Both the position numbers and the translations under genes were made by a program. This document shows, in pieces, positions 13,801 to 25,317 of a stretch of DNA of 64,000 bases; positions within the stretch are counted from its first letter, which is position 1; each line of letters begins with the position of its first letter. The DNA is taken from NCBI GenBank assembly GCA_013399895.1, contig VXBA01004393.1, positions 2,684,736 to 2,748,735 of the forward strand, read 5' to 3'. The notes beneath the pieces were generated by a model. That model saw only the letters and a program-made list of their open reading frames with translations. It was not told the DNA's origin and did no database searches. This DNA is from Serilophus lunatus. Lineage: Eukaryota; Chordata; Aves; Passeriformes; Eurylaimidae.

Positions 13801-15274
13801 GCGAAGCACTGCCACTTGAGTTGCTAATCAAGGCTTCACACAGAGACCATGTACTGTTTTGTCATCCCACAATGTCACACAAAGAGAATGCAAACCACAT
13901 CTGGCCCATTTGGTCACTTCTTCCTTTTTCACTAACAGTTGAAAGCCCTCTCCTGGAATACCCAGCTGCTCCAGGCCATGCTCCTCCCCAGTCGGTTACC
14001 ATGACATTGATCTTGAAAACTTTTGCCAGATTACATTACATCTCACAAAAACATGGGCACAGCTACCGAGTGATAAATTTTATGGCCCATAATTACTGAG
14101 AAAAAAAAATAAATTCGTGGGGATTGAAAATGTTGTGCTGACCTCTCCTTTTAATAGCTGTATCTCTGGTAAAAAGTTGTAATTCACAGAAAGCATGGCC
14201 AAATTCAGCTATGGTGCTCCTTCAGCAAAGTGAGGGGTATTGCATCAAGGGATGATTTTGGCCCCTTGTGTGCAATTGGAATGTGATAGTGGTACTGCTG
14301 AAACAACCCACTCCACTCCATAACAACTGCTCTAGGTCAGTGAATGTCCCCTCTTTTGTTTGTAGAAATGGCAGGGCACAGCCATAAAGCCTGATGTTAG
14401 TGCCTCTCTACAATTTTCCATCAAGTTCATTTTCTAAATGAATATTGAGCATATGATTCTTTCAGCCCTGTGTCTCTTCTGATGATTAGACTGCTGCCAT
14501 TTTGGGTTACATGGACCTTCCCCGAGTTCATAATGGGAAAGGTATTAATTATATTCTGGGAAAATTGAGTTTCATGACTCCCAGAGGATCATGCTACAGT
14601 CTTCATAAAACATCTTCTTTCTACCTTTTTATGTCAAGTACAACGGACTGTGTATAAATGGTGCAAGACGTTTTTATGAGTTACATCATGAGTGGAAAAG
14701 AACAGCAATTGTATCGAACTGCCTGTGTGCATTAACCTTGTTTCTGAGGAGCTAAAATTATTTTTGGAAGCAAAGTTAAAGATGATACTGCACAAAGAAG
14801 AGTCTGTCATTTGGTCTTCCCTCTCCTCTTCTGCCTATATTTCCTTTTGACAGAGGTCATACCCCTGCCTACTTGAACACTGAAGAGGGTTCTAGATGGT
14901 GAATAAAATTTGCAAACCTTACAGCTATGCATTTAAGTTCTTATCCTGAGGGATATTTTGAATAGGCACCAGAGAGAGAACAAAACCCAGTGTACAATAA
15001 GAACACTGTAAACTAATTTCATGAGGCAACTGGCACTGGAGCACAAGCCTTAGTTCCAAGAGATAACAATTTCTTATTGCTCTTATCATGACAGCATCCT
15101 TCAGAAAGACCATTTCTCTCCCAGAAATAAGTGAATTGTCTTAAATTCATTAAGAACTGAATCAGAAACTGCAGTTGTATTTTCCTTGGTTTGTGCTGCA
15201 TACTGATAAACATTAAAATACATATTTCTTGATCATATACTTTCTATTGCTTCAAGCTCCTCTGTATGAGGACT
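10804..15274. other. Noncoding block, no gene seen
   Basis: Only short chance-length open frames occur, the longest at 10854-11186 minus (110 codons) and 13511-13819 plus (102 codons). Neither has a motif I recognise. A/T-rich patches are scattered through the block. No repeats of a known family were identified. Confidence 0.65.
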
Positions 15275-15277
15275 TAC

Positions 15278-15349
15278 CTTCCCAAACAGCATGATCAGGA
15301 AGCAATAGTATAGAATTGGGGGAAAAAAGCCAAAGTTTGAATCCCTACT
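15278..15349 (-). other. Candidate 72-nt exon on the minus strand overlapping a MIR
   Basis: On the minus strand a long pyrimidine tract (about 15386 down to 15358) leads to GGTGGCAG ending at 15350. Exactly 72 nt later comes AAG|GTAAGTC with the junction at 15278/15277, a consensus donor. The segment is a multiple of three and has one open frame of 24 codons, but one open frame in this length is expected more often than not. The acceptor lies in the reversed tRNA-like head of the MIR at 15303-15420. Antisense SINEs supplying polypyrimidine tracts and acceptors is a known route of exonisation. No flanking exons were identified. Confidence 0.25.
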
Positions 15350-15420
15350 CTGCCACCACAAAAAAGAAAGAGAAAAAAAATCTTCCTCACTCTCTTACTT
15401 CTAAGAATGGGAATTAATTG
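15303..15420 (+). mobile_element. MIR SINE remnant
   Basis: AATAGTATAG (15304-15313), a spaced GCC, then GTTTGAATCC (15335-15344) and CTCTGCCACC (15348-15357) reproduce the order of the MIR tRNA-like head: the A-box side, the B box with its TTCGAATCC motif, then the GGCTCTGCCAC junction. TTCCTCAC (15382-15389) and AATGGGAATTAAT (15406-15418) resemble the later MIR core, so part of the core seems lost and replaced by an A/G-rich stretch. The assignment is from memory of the MIR consensus. MIRs in birds are few and very old, so a preserved copy may sit in conserved sequence. Confidence 0.55.
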
Positions 15421-18400
15421 CCTTGCACATATACACACATAATTTCAAATAGGCTCAAGTAGCTTATGTACAAGAATTAATTGCACATGCCTGTTTTCTC
15501 TGAAGTGAAGACACATTAAGGATGTAAAGGCATTTCCAGACCCATGGGAACAATGTTTTTACGCCAGCAGTACTCTATTGGAATACAAAAGAACCGGTGT
15601 GTTTTGCTTTTTTAAATGTGTTTAACATGACTGAAGTGTCCAGCACTCCTGCAGTGGCTGCCAAGTCCCTGCCAATCCCAAGCCAAGCAGAGAGATTGTG
15701 AGAAGCACCTGGACTAAGTGGTTCCTAACCTGATGCACACACAGAAGACATATTTTCAAACAATCTCAGCAGCAGCATCATTTCTAATGGCAGAGGATGA
15801 AGGTGTGAGCAATGGAGCTCTGGCAGTTGTTGGCAGATAGGGTAAGGGGCAGGTAGAGCAGGAATGGACACGGAAATTGCTGGTGCCAGGAGCAGAGCTG
15901 GATCCTCTCTCCTTCCCTCCTTCCCACCCTTTAGTCATTCCTCTCTTTCTCAAAACCAGTGTTTGAGAAAAGGACAACAACCTGCTCAAAATGAAGCTCT
16001 GAGTGCTGCTTCTCACACTCCTCCTTTTTACAACGAAGAAACAGAAGGCAAGGACCCACAGTACTCTAGGGGTTCATCCCAAGGCCCCTCTCTGTTCACT
16101 CAGAGCTTTGATGTCCCATGGGAGTCCAGCCTCACGTGGGAGCATGGAGGAGATTGAGTGCATTGCACCTCCCTTCCCGAATGCACCTGGTCCTTCTGGG
16201 AATAGCTCCCCATCTCAGCTACCCTAGAAGGCTGAGTCATCACTAACAACCTCCCAGCCACTTTGGTAAGGTGTAAGCCAAGAGGAGGAGGAAAAAACCC
16301 AGCCACAGACAGATGAAGTACATTGTATGGTGGAGCAGGGAAAGAAGCTTCGTCCACTGCCCTTCACACAAAATTATTGCCACCAACAGCCCAGCAAAAA
16401 CCGTAGACTCAGGTGCTGTTTGTTGTCTCTGCAGAAGCAAGGCAGGTTGGGCATCCTATGGTTAAGTGAAAAAGCTTGAGATGGAAATTTCCATTTCTGC
16501 CATCTAAGAGATAAACCTCCCATAGTTTTCTCTGTCTTACTCTTCCTGCAAAGAGAAACTGCAAGTTATATGTGTAGGGACCTTACACTGGTTCAGAGTG
16601 CCTTGTGTGCTCATTAGAAAGGCCAGACACCAATATACAATATAAAGTTCCAATTACGTAGGAGTCAAGGGCTTAAAACACCTTTAAAAATCTATCCTCA
16701 TATTTTGTGGTAGCCATTTAAACAAGAACAGCTTCACAGATTCCTGAAAATACTAGATTCCAGTTTTAGTGAAATATTATTGTTGATTAAACGCTGCTTA
16801 ATTGAAAGCAGTGTGTGATTTCTCATCAGCATAAATAATGTGCTATAATACCTGTGCAGGCTGTCAAATCATTGTCAAACTGCTTCCCCCTTTCTGTCCA
16901 TTTGATCATACATTCTATTTTGGATTTCTCTGCTTTCTATAAAACGTCTTTTGAGCTCAAGATCATAACGACAATCTGGCAATGAAAAAATTCAAGTAGC
17001 AATACAGAGAGCTGGGAATTTATTGTATCAGGATTTATTTTTAAAATATAGGTTTCTCCTGATAAACTAATATTGTCATCTGTTCTGGTGGCAGAGCATA
17101 CTGCAAACAGCAATCTTCCCCTAGAGGAAAAATGCCAGATTGTGATTTATGAACAGGGAGCCACTAAAGAGTATGATTTCACCCTAAATTAGTAATTTAT
17201 CAAGTAAAGAACAGCAAGCAAATAGCTGAATATTGGTGTCTTAAAGGGTCAATAGACTTCTCACTAACTTTTGCTTCAAGCACAAATAACCAGAGACTCC
17301 TCCAAGGGAAAGCTGTTCTAGTGGATGCCGTAGAAAATGAAAACATTTAGGTCTATGTGTTGAGGAAAGCATTCCCAACATGACCTTTGAGTGTCCACAC
17401 AGGATCAGAGGAGCCCCACACAGGGGGACTGCACAAATCTGGTAATGTAGCACGTTCTTTGAAATGTCATAGTATAAATGAAGAGGAGGCAGTAGGAAGA
17501 AGGGGAAGACAAAACCAAGCCAGATAAAAGGGCTAGTGTTGGTTTGCAACCTTAATTAACTGTTGAAGTGAAGCAGTTGATTTCCATGTACAATGGATTA
17601 TGAATTATTGGAAATCACTATGACACAAGTCGACAGAACAACTGCTTTGTAAAATCCTTTCACAGGCCAGGGAATGAGTTTCTAGACATCCATCTGGGAG
17701 GAGGGTCCCTCTACTCCTGATCAATTTTGTCAGAAAACATATACTATCAGTGCCTAAAGGCATGACCATGGATGCAAGGCTATTCAGCTAGGATTTCAAG
17801 CAAACCAAGGAAGATCAAACTGTAATACCCTAGTCACTCCCTCAGACATCTTTTCTGCAGGCCCCCTGGCCTTCACTCCCAAGAATTTCAATGATTTGTA
17901 ATTTTGTTGACTTAGGAGCTGCAGAGCACTCAAATTCACACTGCTCTCAATCTCAGAGAATGAATTATAAGTTATTTTTTTCCAAATACCATACTGCAGA
18001 TGTAGTTGCCTGGATCTGGGTCCATAATTTCCACAAAATTAGGCAATTAAAATTTTACTTGCGGCAGTTTAAGTGCATCCGTAAAACTGCTACTAGAGGT
18101 GTCAATAGAAGAATTTATGGTTCCATGATTATAGATCTGGACTATTAGAAGATTTCATGGTGCATCAATCCACGACTGCCATGAAAAATGGGTGTTTATT
18201 TTACTAGTTAGATGTCAGCAATCTGTTCCTTTATATGGCACAGCTGGATTTAATAATGAATTAAGAACTTAATTTCTTAACTACTGCAAAAATTTCTTGT
18301 CCATCCAAAAACTAATTCAGATTTCTATTAATGTAATTCCACCGTCTCCTGTCAATTTGTATAGGTTTGTATATTTTTCTGAGATTGCTTAAATAACAAT

Positions 18401-19483
18401 AATCAAGCCAATAATCAGAAAAAGCAGGTCAACTTTCTCCAAGCTTCAAATTCTCACTGTGTAGTAGAAGGGTACTGGGCATATTACTTTTCTAATAAAG
18501 TTTTTTTTTCTCAGCCTTTGTAATGATGCTAGAACTTCCTTAGGTGATGGTATAGTCTCTGCTTTTGCAAATTGCAGAGGACAAATGCAGTGGTAACCAG
18601 GGATATAGAGAAATGATGAGCTGCAAAAGAAGAAAATTGGTGTATAACAGGAAATTTAGTGAGGGACATCCAAAAGCAACCATCTATATCAGTGTCAATG
18701 GTAAATACTCAGTTGTGATCCTGAAGAGTCCTGGAAAGGAATCCCTTTCCCATTTCTGTTGTAGCTTGCTTGAGCACTCACAACACCTGCAAATGTTGTA
18801 TTTTGGCTTGGTGAGAAATAAGCCAGTTGGCTTATTCATTAGAGTCAGTTCATAGGTCAGTTGCCCTCAATGGTTTTGACCTTAATGATCGTGGTATATA
18901 TGCTTTGAAAAAAAAGAAGAATTATTGCTTAATCTACTTGGAGAATGTGGATATTTATACCTTATATATCTTGGTGGTTAAAGAAAGGCAGCAAAGAGGA
19001 CAGGATTGCAGCTGCATTTTATGTTTGATCACCAGGTCTCCACTGCTTCTCACACCAGAAGAATTTACCAGGATGGAGGAGCAAGTCACCTGTGTGCTGG
19101 TGGCATCCCTTTCTTTGTTTAAATTTTGGCACAAGATCTGAATCTCAAACAACCTAAATTCACATTCAGGGGAAAGAGAGTGGGAAAATCAACATTAGCA
19201 GGAGAAGCCAAGATTCAGCTCTGACACAAATAACCTGATTACAAATTTATCCTGGATAGCAGACAGGCAGCCTAGAGAACCATCTACAAAAGCTTGCTCT
19301 AGTGTTCTTGCATCAATTGCCTGAAACAGCCACACTTGTGCAGCACAAAAGCTGCTATGATCCATTAAACACAAGCCCAGAAAAGCCAGCACGTTAATGA
19401 TCAGTGTCCACACAGAAACACAAAAGGAGAAAAGCAGTTATTTTGTCTTACTGTCCTTGGAAAAGAAAGCAGAGGGGCCACAG
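15421..19483. other. Noncoding block with GC-richer islet at 15.75-16.25 kb
   Basis: About 15750-16250 is GC-richer than its surroundings and leaves overlapping frames open on both strands (for example 15864-16157 plus, 15756-16016 minus). None looks like a real protein. The stretch 16790-17230 is evenly A/T-rich with several short TGTCA/TGACA and TAAT elements, a texture sometimes seen in conserved noncoding sequence, but I cannot show conservation. Everything else is featureless to me. Confidence 0.55.
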
Positions 19484-19525
19484 CCTGAGTGTTTACAAGG
19501 ACTAAAGCCTTGTAAACAGCCCCAG
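19484..19525. repeat. Inverted repeat with 11-bp perfect stem
   Basis: TGTTTACAAGG (19490-19500) and CCTTGTAAACA (19508-19518) are perfect reverse complements around a seven-base loop. Outside a small asymmetric internal loop, CCTG (19484-19487) can pair with CAGG near 19522-19525. Total pairing is about 15 bp, shorter than a normal pre-microRNA. The left arm contains TGTTTAC, a forkhead-type site, which the right arm mirrors as GTAAACA, so a paired transcription-factor site is another reading. Confidence 0.65.
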
Positions 19526-22500
19526 GGTTTGCTGCAGTTGTGAGTGCTGTGTGAGCAGCCTGGTCCCCTTGGGGAACTCGACAGAGCAAAGGGGTCAGTG
19601 CCAAGGCCAAAAAAACCTGATTGATGTGAGATGGTCTATCTCAACCACAACTTTGGCTGCTCACAACTCGGTGCTGACATATTTCAATCAAAGCATGTCT
19701 GCACCTAAACTTAATAACCAGGCAGCCTATCAAGTGGTGGGCACTAAGCAATTCCAAATCACCCCAAGAATTTTAAAACGGCACTGGCTTGCTGCAGAGA
19801 GTGACCTGTCTGTCAGATGTAGTTGTTGTATCTGCGGCTGACACAGACGTCAAGATTGCTGCTCCCCTCCATGAGCGCTGCTGTGATGCTGGAAAATGGA
19901 GAGGGCCACCTGGGATCACTGCCCTCCACAAGCCATCCAGAATCTCTCCTATGCAGTCTTTTCTGCATTTTTTCCAGCAATGATATTTCATCGCTTTTGA
20001 ATGAAATAAGCTCTTTTGCAGTGAAGTTGCATCTTTTTTTCTATCGGCCAGAGTCCACAGTCTGCTTAATAGTAAAGCAAAACAAAAATACCCTCTTTTT
20101 ATTCTAATCTTATTGCTTTCAAACAAATATTTCATTTCTTTCAACAAACTTTGTAATTGTTTTAATTTGACTACCTAAATACATTTGTTTGCTTATTAAA
20201 ACATAGCATTTGGGGGATAGTTGCAGTGTCCTGAATTCCTATGAAAAGCAAACAAAGTTTTAAACCACTTCATACTACAATGGTCTGTACCACCAGACTG
20301 TGATTTTTGCCACACGGCGTGTGTTTCAAAAGAACAGGTTATTTCCTGAAGAGTGGCAGAGAGCGTACACATACCCCTTGGGCTCACCTGGAGTCAAACC
20401 CTTTACCATGTATTGAGGCTGCCAAGAGTATGGGAAACTAAAAAACCCAGTAAGTTTCACATTTAAAGTGGGTTTATCTGACAAAAGCCATGGGAATTGA
20501 TTTACTCTACCAAGAGAAGCAGCTTCAGCTTCTCTACCCCTCTAATAATGTCCTTGGAGAGCCCTGATGGACAGTGGAAGTCACCAGTGTGAGGAACAGC
20601 CCATAGCTCATTAGCAGAGGACATATCATCACAGTGAAAACATCAATTTGTAGCAACTTCCATGCAGACTTTCTTGTCCCATCCCATACAGCCTCCCAGG
20701 ATAACTGAACATCATAAAATCCCAAAGTCCAAAAATCTTTGCTAAGGGTTTCTTCAAGATTGATATAAGTAGAAAGAAACACCTAAAACGACAGTCTCCA
20801 AAGAGACAAATCAGCTTGCTTTTGGAAGCACGTGTTAGTTGAGGTTTATAAGGTTAACAGAATCTCCAGTCATTCTACAACTGCTCCTAATGGTTTTACT
20901 TAGGTGCATAAACAATCAGGAAAAGGGCATTTGCTGGTAGAAAATAAAGCAGAGAGGGGTAGGCCTTATTGGATACAAAATACCAACTATTCAAAATCCA
21001 GTGAAAGATCCCAAACTGAAGGAAGAGCCAAGGACAAAACTGGGGTACAAGAGGAGAAAAATCAACTCCTAAGAGAAGGCAGACTGAGGTAACTGTCTTG
21101 ACATAAAGTAAAATTCATTTTTAAAAAGCATAAAATACAGGTTAAAAGAAAATTAAAAAAAAGCCAAAACAAAATCCTGGTCAACAGCTTCTCATGAACA
21201 ATGACCTACAAAACAAATCAGCACAGAAATCTGCATTGAGCAGCTTGTTGTCAAAGTCCTACTCCTTACTCCCTGGATCACACAGCTCTCCCAGAGCCTT
21301 TTGCAGTAATGAATGGATCAGATTTGCTGTGAAAAGAGACCAGGAATAGGGCAAGCTTTTCACCAGAGAGCTCTCTTGTAAAGCCCCTGGGTACACAAAA
21401 CAGCTTGAATGGCTGGAAAATTTCATGCTGTTGTTGCTGGCTGAGACAAAGCATTGTGGAAAGACTAATCTGTATGTCAATCAGTTAAAAATCTAATATT
21501 TACCCTGACTACATTATAATTTTACAGAAAGAAAACCTTGCTTAAGGCAAACAGGCAACTCTGTTCTCACACTACTCTTTTCTTAGGATGGAGACTATCT
21601 GCTGCTGAATCCACCTCCTTGTATTACAGGAATTTTTCCCTTAATATTTTATGCAGCAATTGACAAAGGTGCCACAAGGGCATTCAGTTATAAAAGAGAC
21701 ACAAAATCAAAAAAGGTGACAGATGAGTAAAGGTAAAGGTGAGTAAAGACTAGACAAGGGGAAAAAACCCAAACCCAAGAACAGTTAAATGGCAAAGAGA
21801 GGTACAACTACACCAGTAATAATCGAGTGCTATTGGAATTGCACTCCTTCTCCTGCACAGATTTACATTGACATCTGGGATTTTACTGGCATTTTCCACC
21901 AGCGCATATTTTGTGGAAGGCAGTTTGACATGTCAAGCCCAACAGCACTCTTTAAAAACTTTCTGACACTTTCACCGGTTCTGAATTAGCACAGTAGGGA
22001 CACATCTACATGGCCACTGTAAAACAATCTGAGGCTCTTCCTGGAGCTACACAGGAGCTGTCACCTTTTCCTGAGGGGTTGCTCAGTGCAAGGCAAGGAT
22101 CTGCAGGGCTCCTCCAGACACTCAGTGCTGGAAATGCATCTTCATTAACCCAGAGATGAACCAAGGACAGTCTGCAGGAGAAACAGAAGTGTCCTTTGGG
22201 TGCCTGAAAAACTGCAAATGAGCACAGTCCTACCAGTAAACATGAGGGTCAGCTTCATTGAATTCAGTGGACTGAGTCACTAAAAATGGCTGTATTTGAC
22301 CTGGGGAACAAAACAGTGTGTTTGACCCAACTGGATACAATTTTGAAAGAAGAAGAAGTAAAAATCTCAATATTGATTGCAAAACTGGTTTAGGATTGGG
22401 TTTATAGCATAAGGGTAACAGAAGAACTTGATGGCTGTTGAAATGCCACAAGCCTTCAAGAATTAATATGTGACCTGGAATCACAGAGGTCCTGTTAGCT

Positions 22501-22823
22501 TTTGTTCATGGCTAAATGTGAGCAAGCTGGCCATTGCTAAACCTGGGTTTAGGATGTGTGTACAGAGTCAGAAGAGGACCATGCAGTGGGATTTTTGCAT
22601 AATCCCTAAAGAGTTGATTAATAAGTGAGGGTGGGCACTAGTGGAAACTAAGTGCAGGCATTTGAGGCAAATGTCTATCATGTCTATCAGGGAGATTTAA
22701 AGAGAGGTGAGCAAGGTAAATCTTCATATTGCATATGTCTGAAATGTTTTAAAATTCAGAATAAGTATAGACTTTCTGGCCTACATTTACTTTTCAGAAA
22801 ATTCTGACTCGCCCTTCTAAATT
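19526..22823. other. Noncoding block, no gene seen
   Basis: The longest open frame is 124 codons (19773-20147 minus), overlapped by plus-strand frames in the same slightly GC-richer, CpG-containing segment (about 19790-19940). I recognise no domain. An 8-bp hairpin lies at 20513-20535 (AGAGAAGC/GCTTCTCT, seven-base loop), which is within chance. Donor-like GTGAGT at 21739-21744 has no convincing partner acceptor. Confidence 0.6.
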
Positions 22824-22897
22824 AAAAAAAAAAAAAAAAAGAAAAAGTATTTGAGACTTCTACTCTTGGCATAATCATTACAGATATATATATATAT
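22824..22897. repeat. Poly-A17 and (AT)7 microsatellites
   Basis: Seventeen A residues run from 22824 to 22840 and continue as GAAAAAG. A perfect (AT)7 follows at 22884-22897. Both are simple slippage-prone repeats and likely polymorphic. I see no retroposon body upstream of the A run that would make it a poly-A tail. Confidence 0.85.
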
Positions 22898-25296
22898 GAA
22901 ATTAACTTCAGAAATTAATAAATATATACACAAAAATATATTTAGAGGTAGTAATTCATCTCTCTCCTGGTTATGATGGACTTCGAGGTTAGAGTAAAGA
23001 CTTGCCAAAAAAAGCCCTGTGCAGCATAATTTTGAAATACTTTGACAACTTTATGAAATCATGTCTAACTGATTAGGATTAGTGTTCTGACTCAGGAATT
23101 GTGGACTGAAGTACGCAATTTCTTGCAGCAGCTACAAGCACACACAGAAAGCACAGCAAAATAGTAACATCCCTCCTGCCCTCAAACATGATGACACTGC
23201 CCTAAGTGTTTTCAGGCAAAGTCAGATTCTCCTGAATAAATAGGTATGAAACTAAAACTAATCAGGAAAATTTCAGTAAGGGAAGGAATCTGAAGCCCCA
23301 CCTGCTTTTTCCAGTGGGGCTCACAAACACAAATGATGCTACAGTGACTCTTCCCTCTTTGAAAGGAAGTGAAGTGGCTAGAGATTAATTTTCATCTTCT
23401 CACCTCAGCATAGGTAGGAAATGGAAGGAGAATATTAAGCTCCTTTCTCTCAATAGTGGTCCTCTGATCTAAAGAAGTCTTTTACTCTTTACAACTAAAA
23501 AAATATGTGAAACGAGTGGAATTAGGACAAAATCAGCTCCTCTTCAGAATGCAAATATCCTTATAAGCTGAGAACTCAGAAAAAGTACTGTGAATACAAA
23601 TATGTTTCATTTGAAGTAGAAGATACTTTTTATCAATACAGAAGAGAGGAATAAATACTGGGTCATGAAAGTGCACTTTGGACTTATCTTTATTCTTTAT
23701 GGAGAATTCCATTCCTGAAGTTTTTAGTGAACTCTTCCGGGGAAATGGCTCCAAAGGAGCTCTGGTACAAGGAAAACTTTATGCACCTCCAAGGTGCAAT
23801 GTGCTTTTCAGATAAGTATTTTATTGCCTTTTTTAAGTTACAGAAAATGTTCTCCCCAGAGGCAGAAAAAAAGATAAATGGCTTACCATATTCAAAGAAA
23901 AATAATAATAATAAAAAACTTCCTGTCCAAGATCTCAAAAAATACCTGCCTTACCAGCACAGCTCATCTCAGAGAATGGATCAAATTTCTAACACTGATA
24001 ATTTTGCAGAGGTAATGTATTATCTCCTCCTTCAACTGTTCAATAACAGGAAAATAATCTGTGGGGAAAAGCATGAAAATACCACAAAACTCAAGTTCTG
24101 AATACTCCAAATAACAATCTTTATCAATTTTGTCAGTAGAAGGTGCTCAAGTAAACAATCACACTTTCTGTCCCAGCTTTTGGCAAGGCTGGCAGGCCTA
24201 GACATCTTGTCTCTGACTCTACATTGGCTATTGCATTCTTATATTTTATCCAGAAATTTGTTAAGAAAAGTCAGATGTGCTTATGCCAATAATCTGTTCC
24301 TGGGTATCGCAGATATCTGTATTCTGCATCTAGACTGAGAGCTTGTGAAACTCATCGTGGTCAAACACAGATGAAAATGACATTGAGACATTGTCTTTAA
24401 ATGTTGTTCTACTATTTAATATTTTATCATTTTCTATTAAGTGGTTGTGAGGATTTCAATTGTAATGCATCTCCTTGCTAAGAATAAGCGTGCCTATTTC
24501 ACTCACAGTTAAGTAACACTTTCTATTAAAACAGCTTATATTAAAGTTGTCTTAAATCGCCTTTCCACTGAGAATTCTGGTATTTGTTATATTGTCAGAT
24601 TTGTGTAACAAGTTGAAATGTCACAATTCACATAATCTACAGCGAAATCAGATTTCAGAAATATTTTCTTTCAGGAAGATCAAACTGCTTTGTGTCCAGA
24701 AGAATTTTTTAATCTTCATTGCATAATAGCCAAAATAAAATTTTTGACACAAAAGGTTCCAATGATTTCCCGTAGCATTCTGATAAAACCTGATGCATTT
24801 TTGGGAAATGTTCCCATTTTGCCAAATCAGTAATATCAGATAGAAGAATGCATCAACCAGCAGCACTCAGTCACCTCTGAATTCAATTTCTCTCGTTCAG
24901 TTGCTGCACATGCTATTTTTTTCTCACTTTTTATTGACTGAACTTTGTTCACTGGATTTCAAAAGTGTTTTCCCAATAGTATCTTCAGAAAATACAAGAA
25001 AAAAGGTTCTCGGCTGGTGGAGGCTGGCAAAGGTCCAGCCAAGTCAAAGGGCCTCAGTTGAGGCACTGGCCCTTTGTGAATGTTCACAGAGGCTTTTTAT
25101 ATACTGCAGAGATGCTGGGTTATGCAGAGGAGTCAGGAAACCTCACTGTGCCTCCAGTTTGCAAAGATTATAGATATTTTAGCAGTCACCAGTCATTTAA
25201 GGCTAATGGTACAGTGACAGTTTTGGATAAAGGAAAATACTCAGTGAGCTTCAGATAACACTGATTGCTTTACTTGACCATGCATTTTCCTCACTG
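22898..25296. other. Noncoding block, no gene seen
   Basis: A chance-length open frame of 124 codons lies at 23727-24101 (plus), with overlapping minus-strand frames. An (AAT)4 run sits at about 23901-23913. There is no recognisable gene, RNA or repeat family. Confidence 0.65.
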
Positions 25297-25317
25297 CACT
25301 GAGTGTAGCACTCAGTG
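25297..25317. repeat. Compact 21-bp hairpin/palindrome
   Basis: CACTGAGTG (25297-25305) and CACTCAGTG (25309-25317) are exact reverse complements around the three bases TAG. Two G-T wobble pairs could extend the stem outward. A nine-base-pair stem with such a short loop is mildly unusual but not beyond chance in 64 kb. As DNA it could also be an inverted protein-binding site. Confidence 0.6.

Noticed and set aside
20382..20420. Minus-strand CAG|GTGAGC donor with an acceptor-like CAG 31 nt upstream
   Set aside because: The acceptor tract is interrupted and weak; pairs of this quality are expected by chance.
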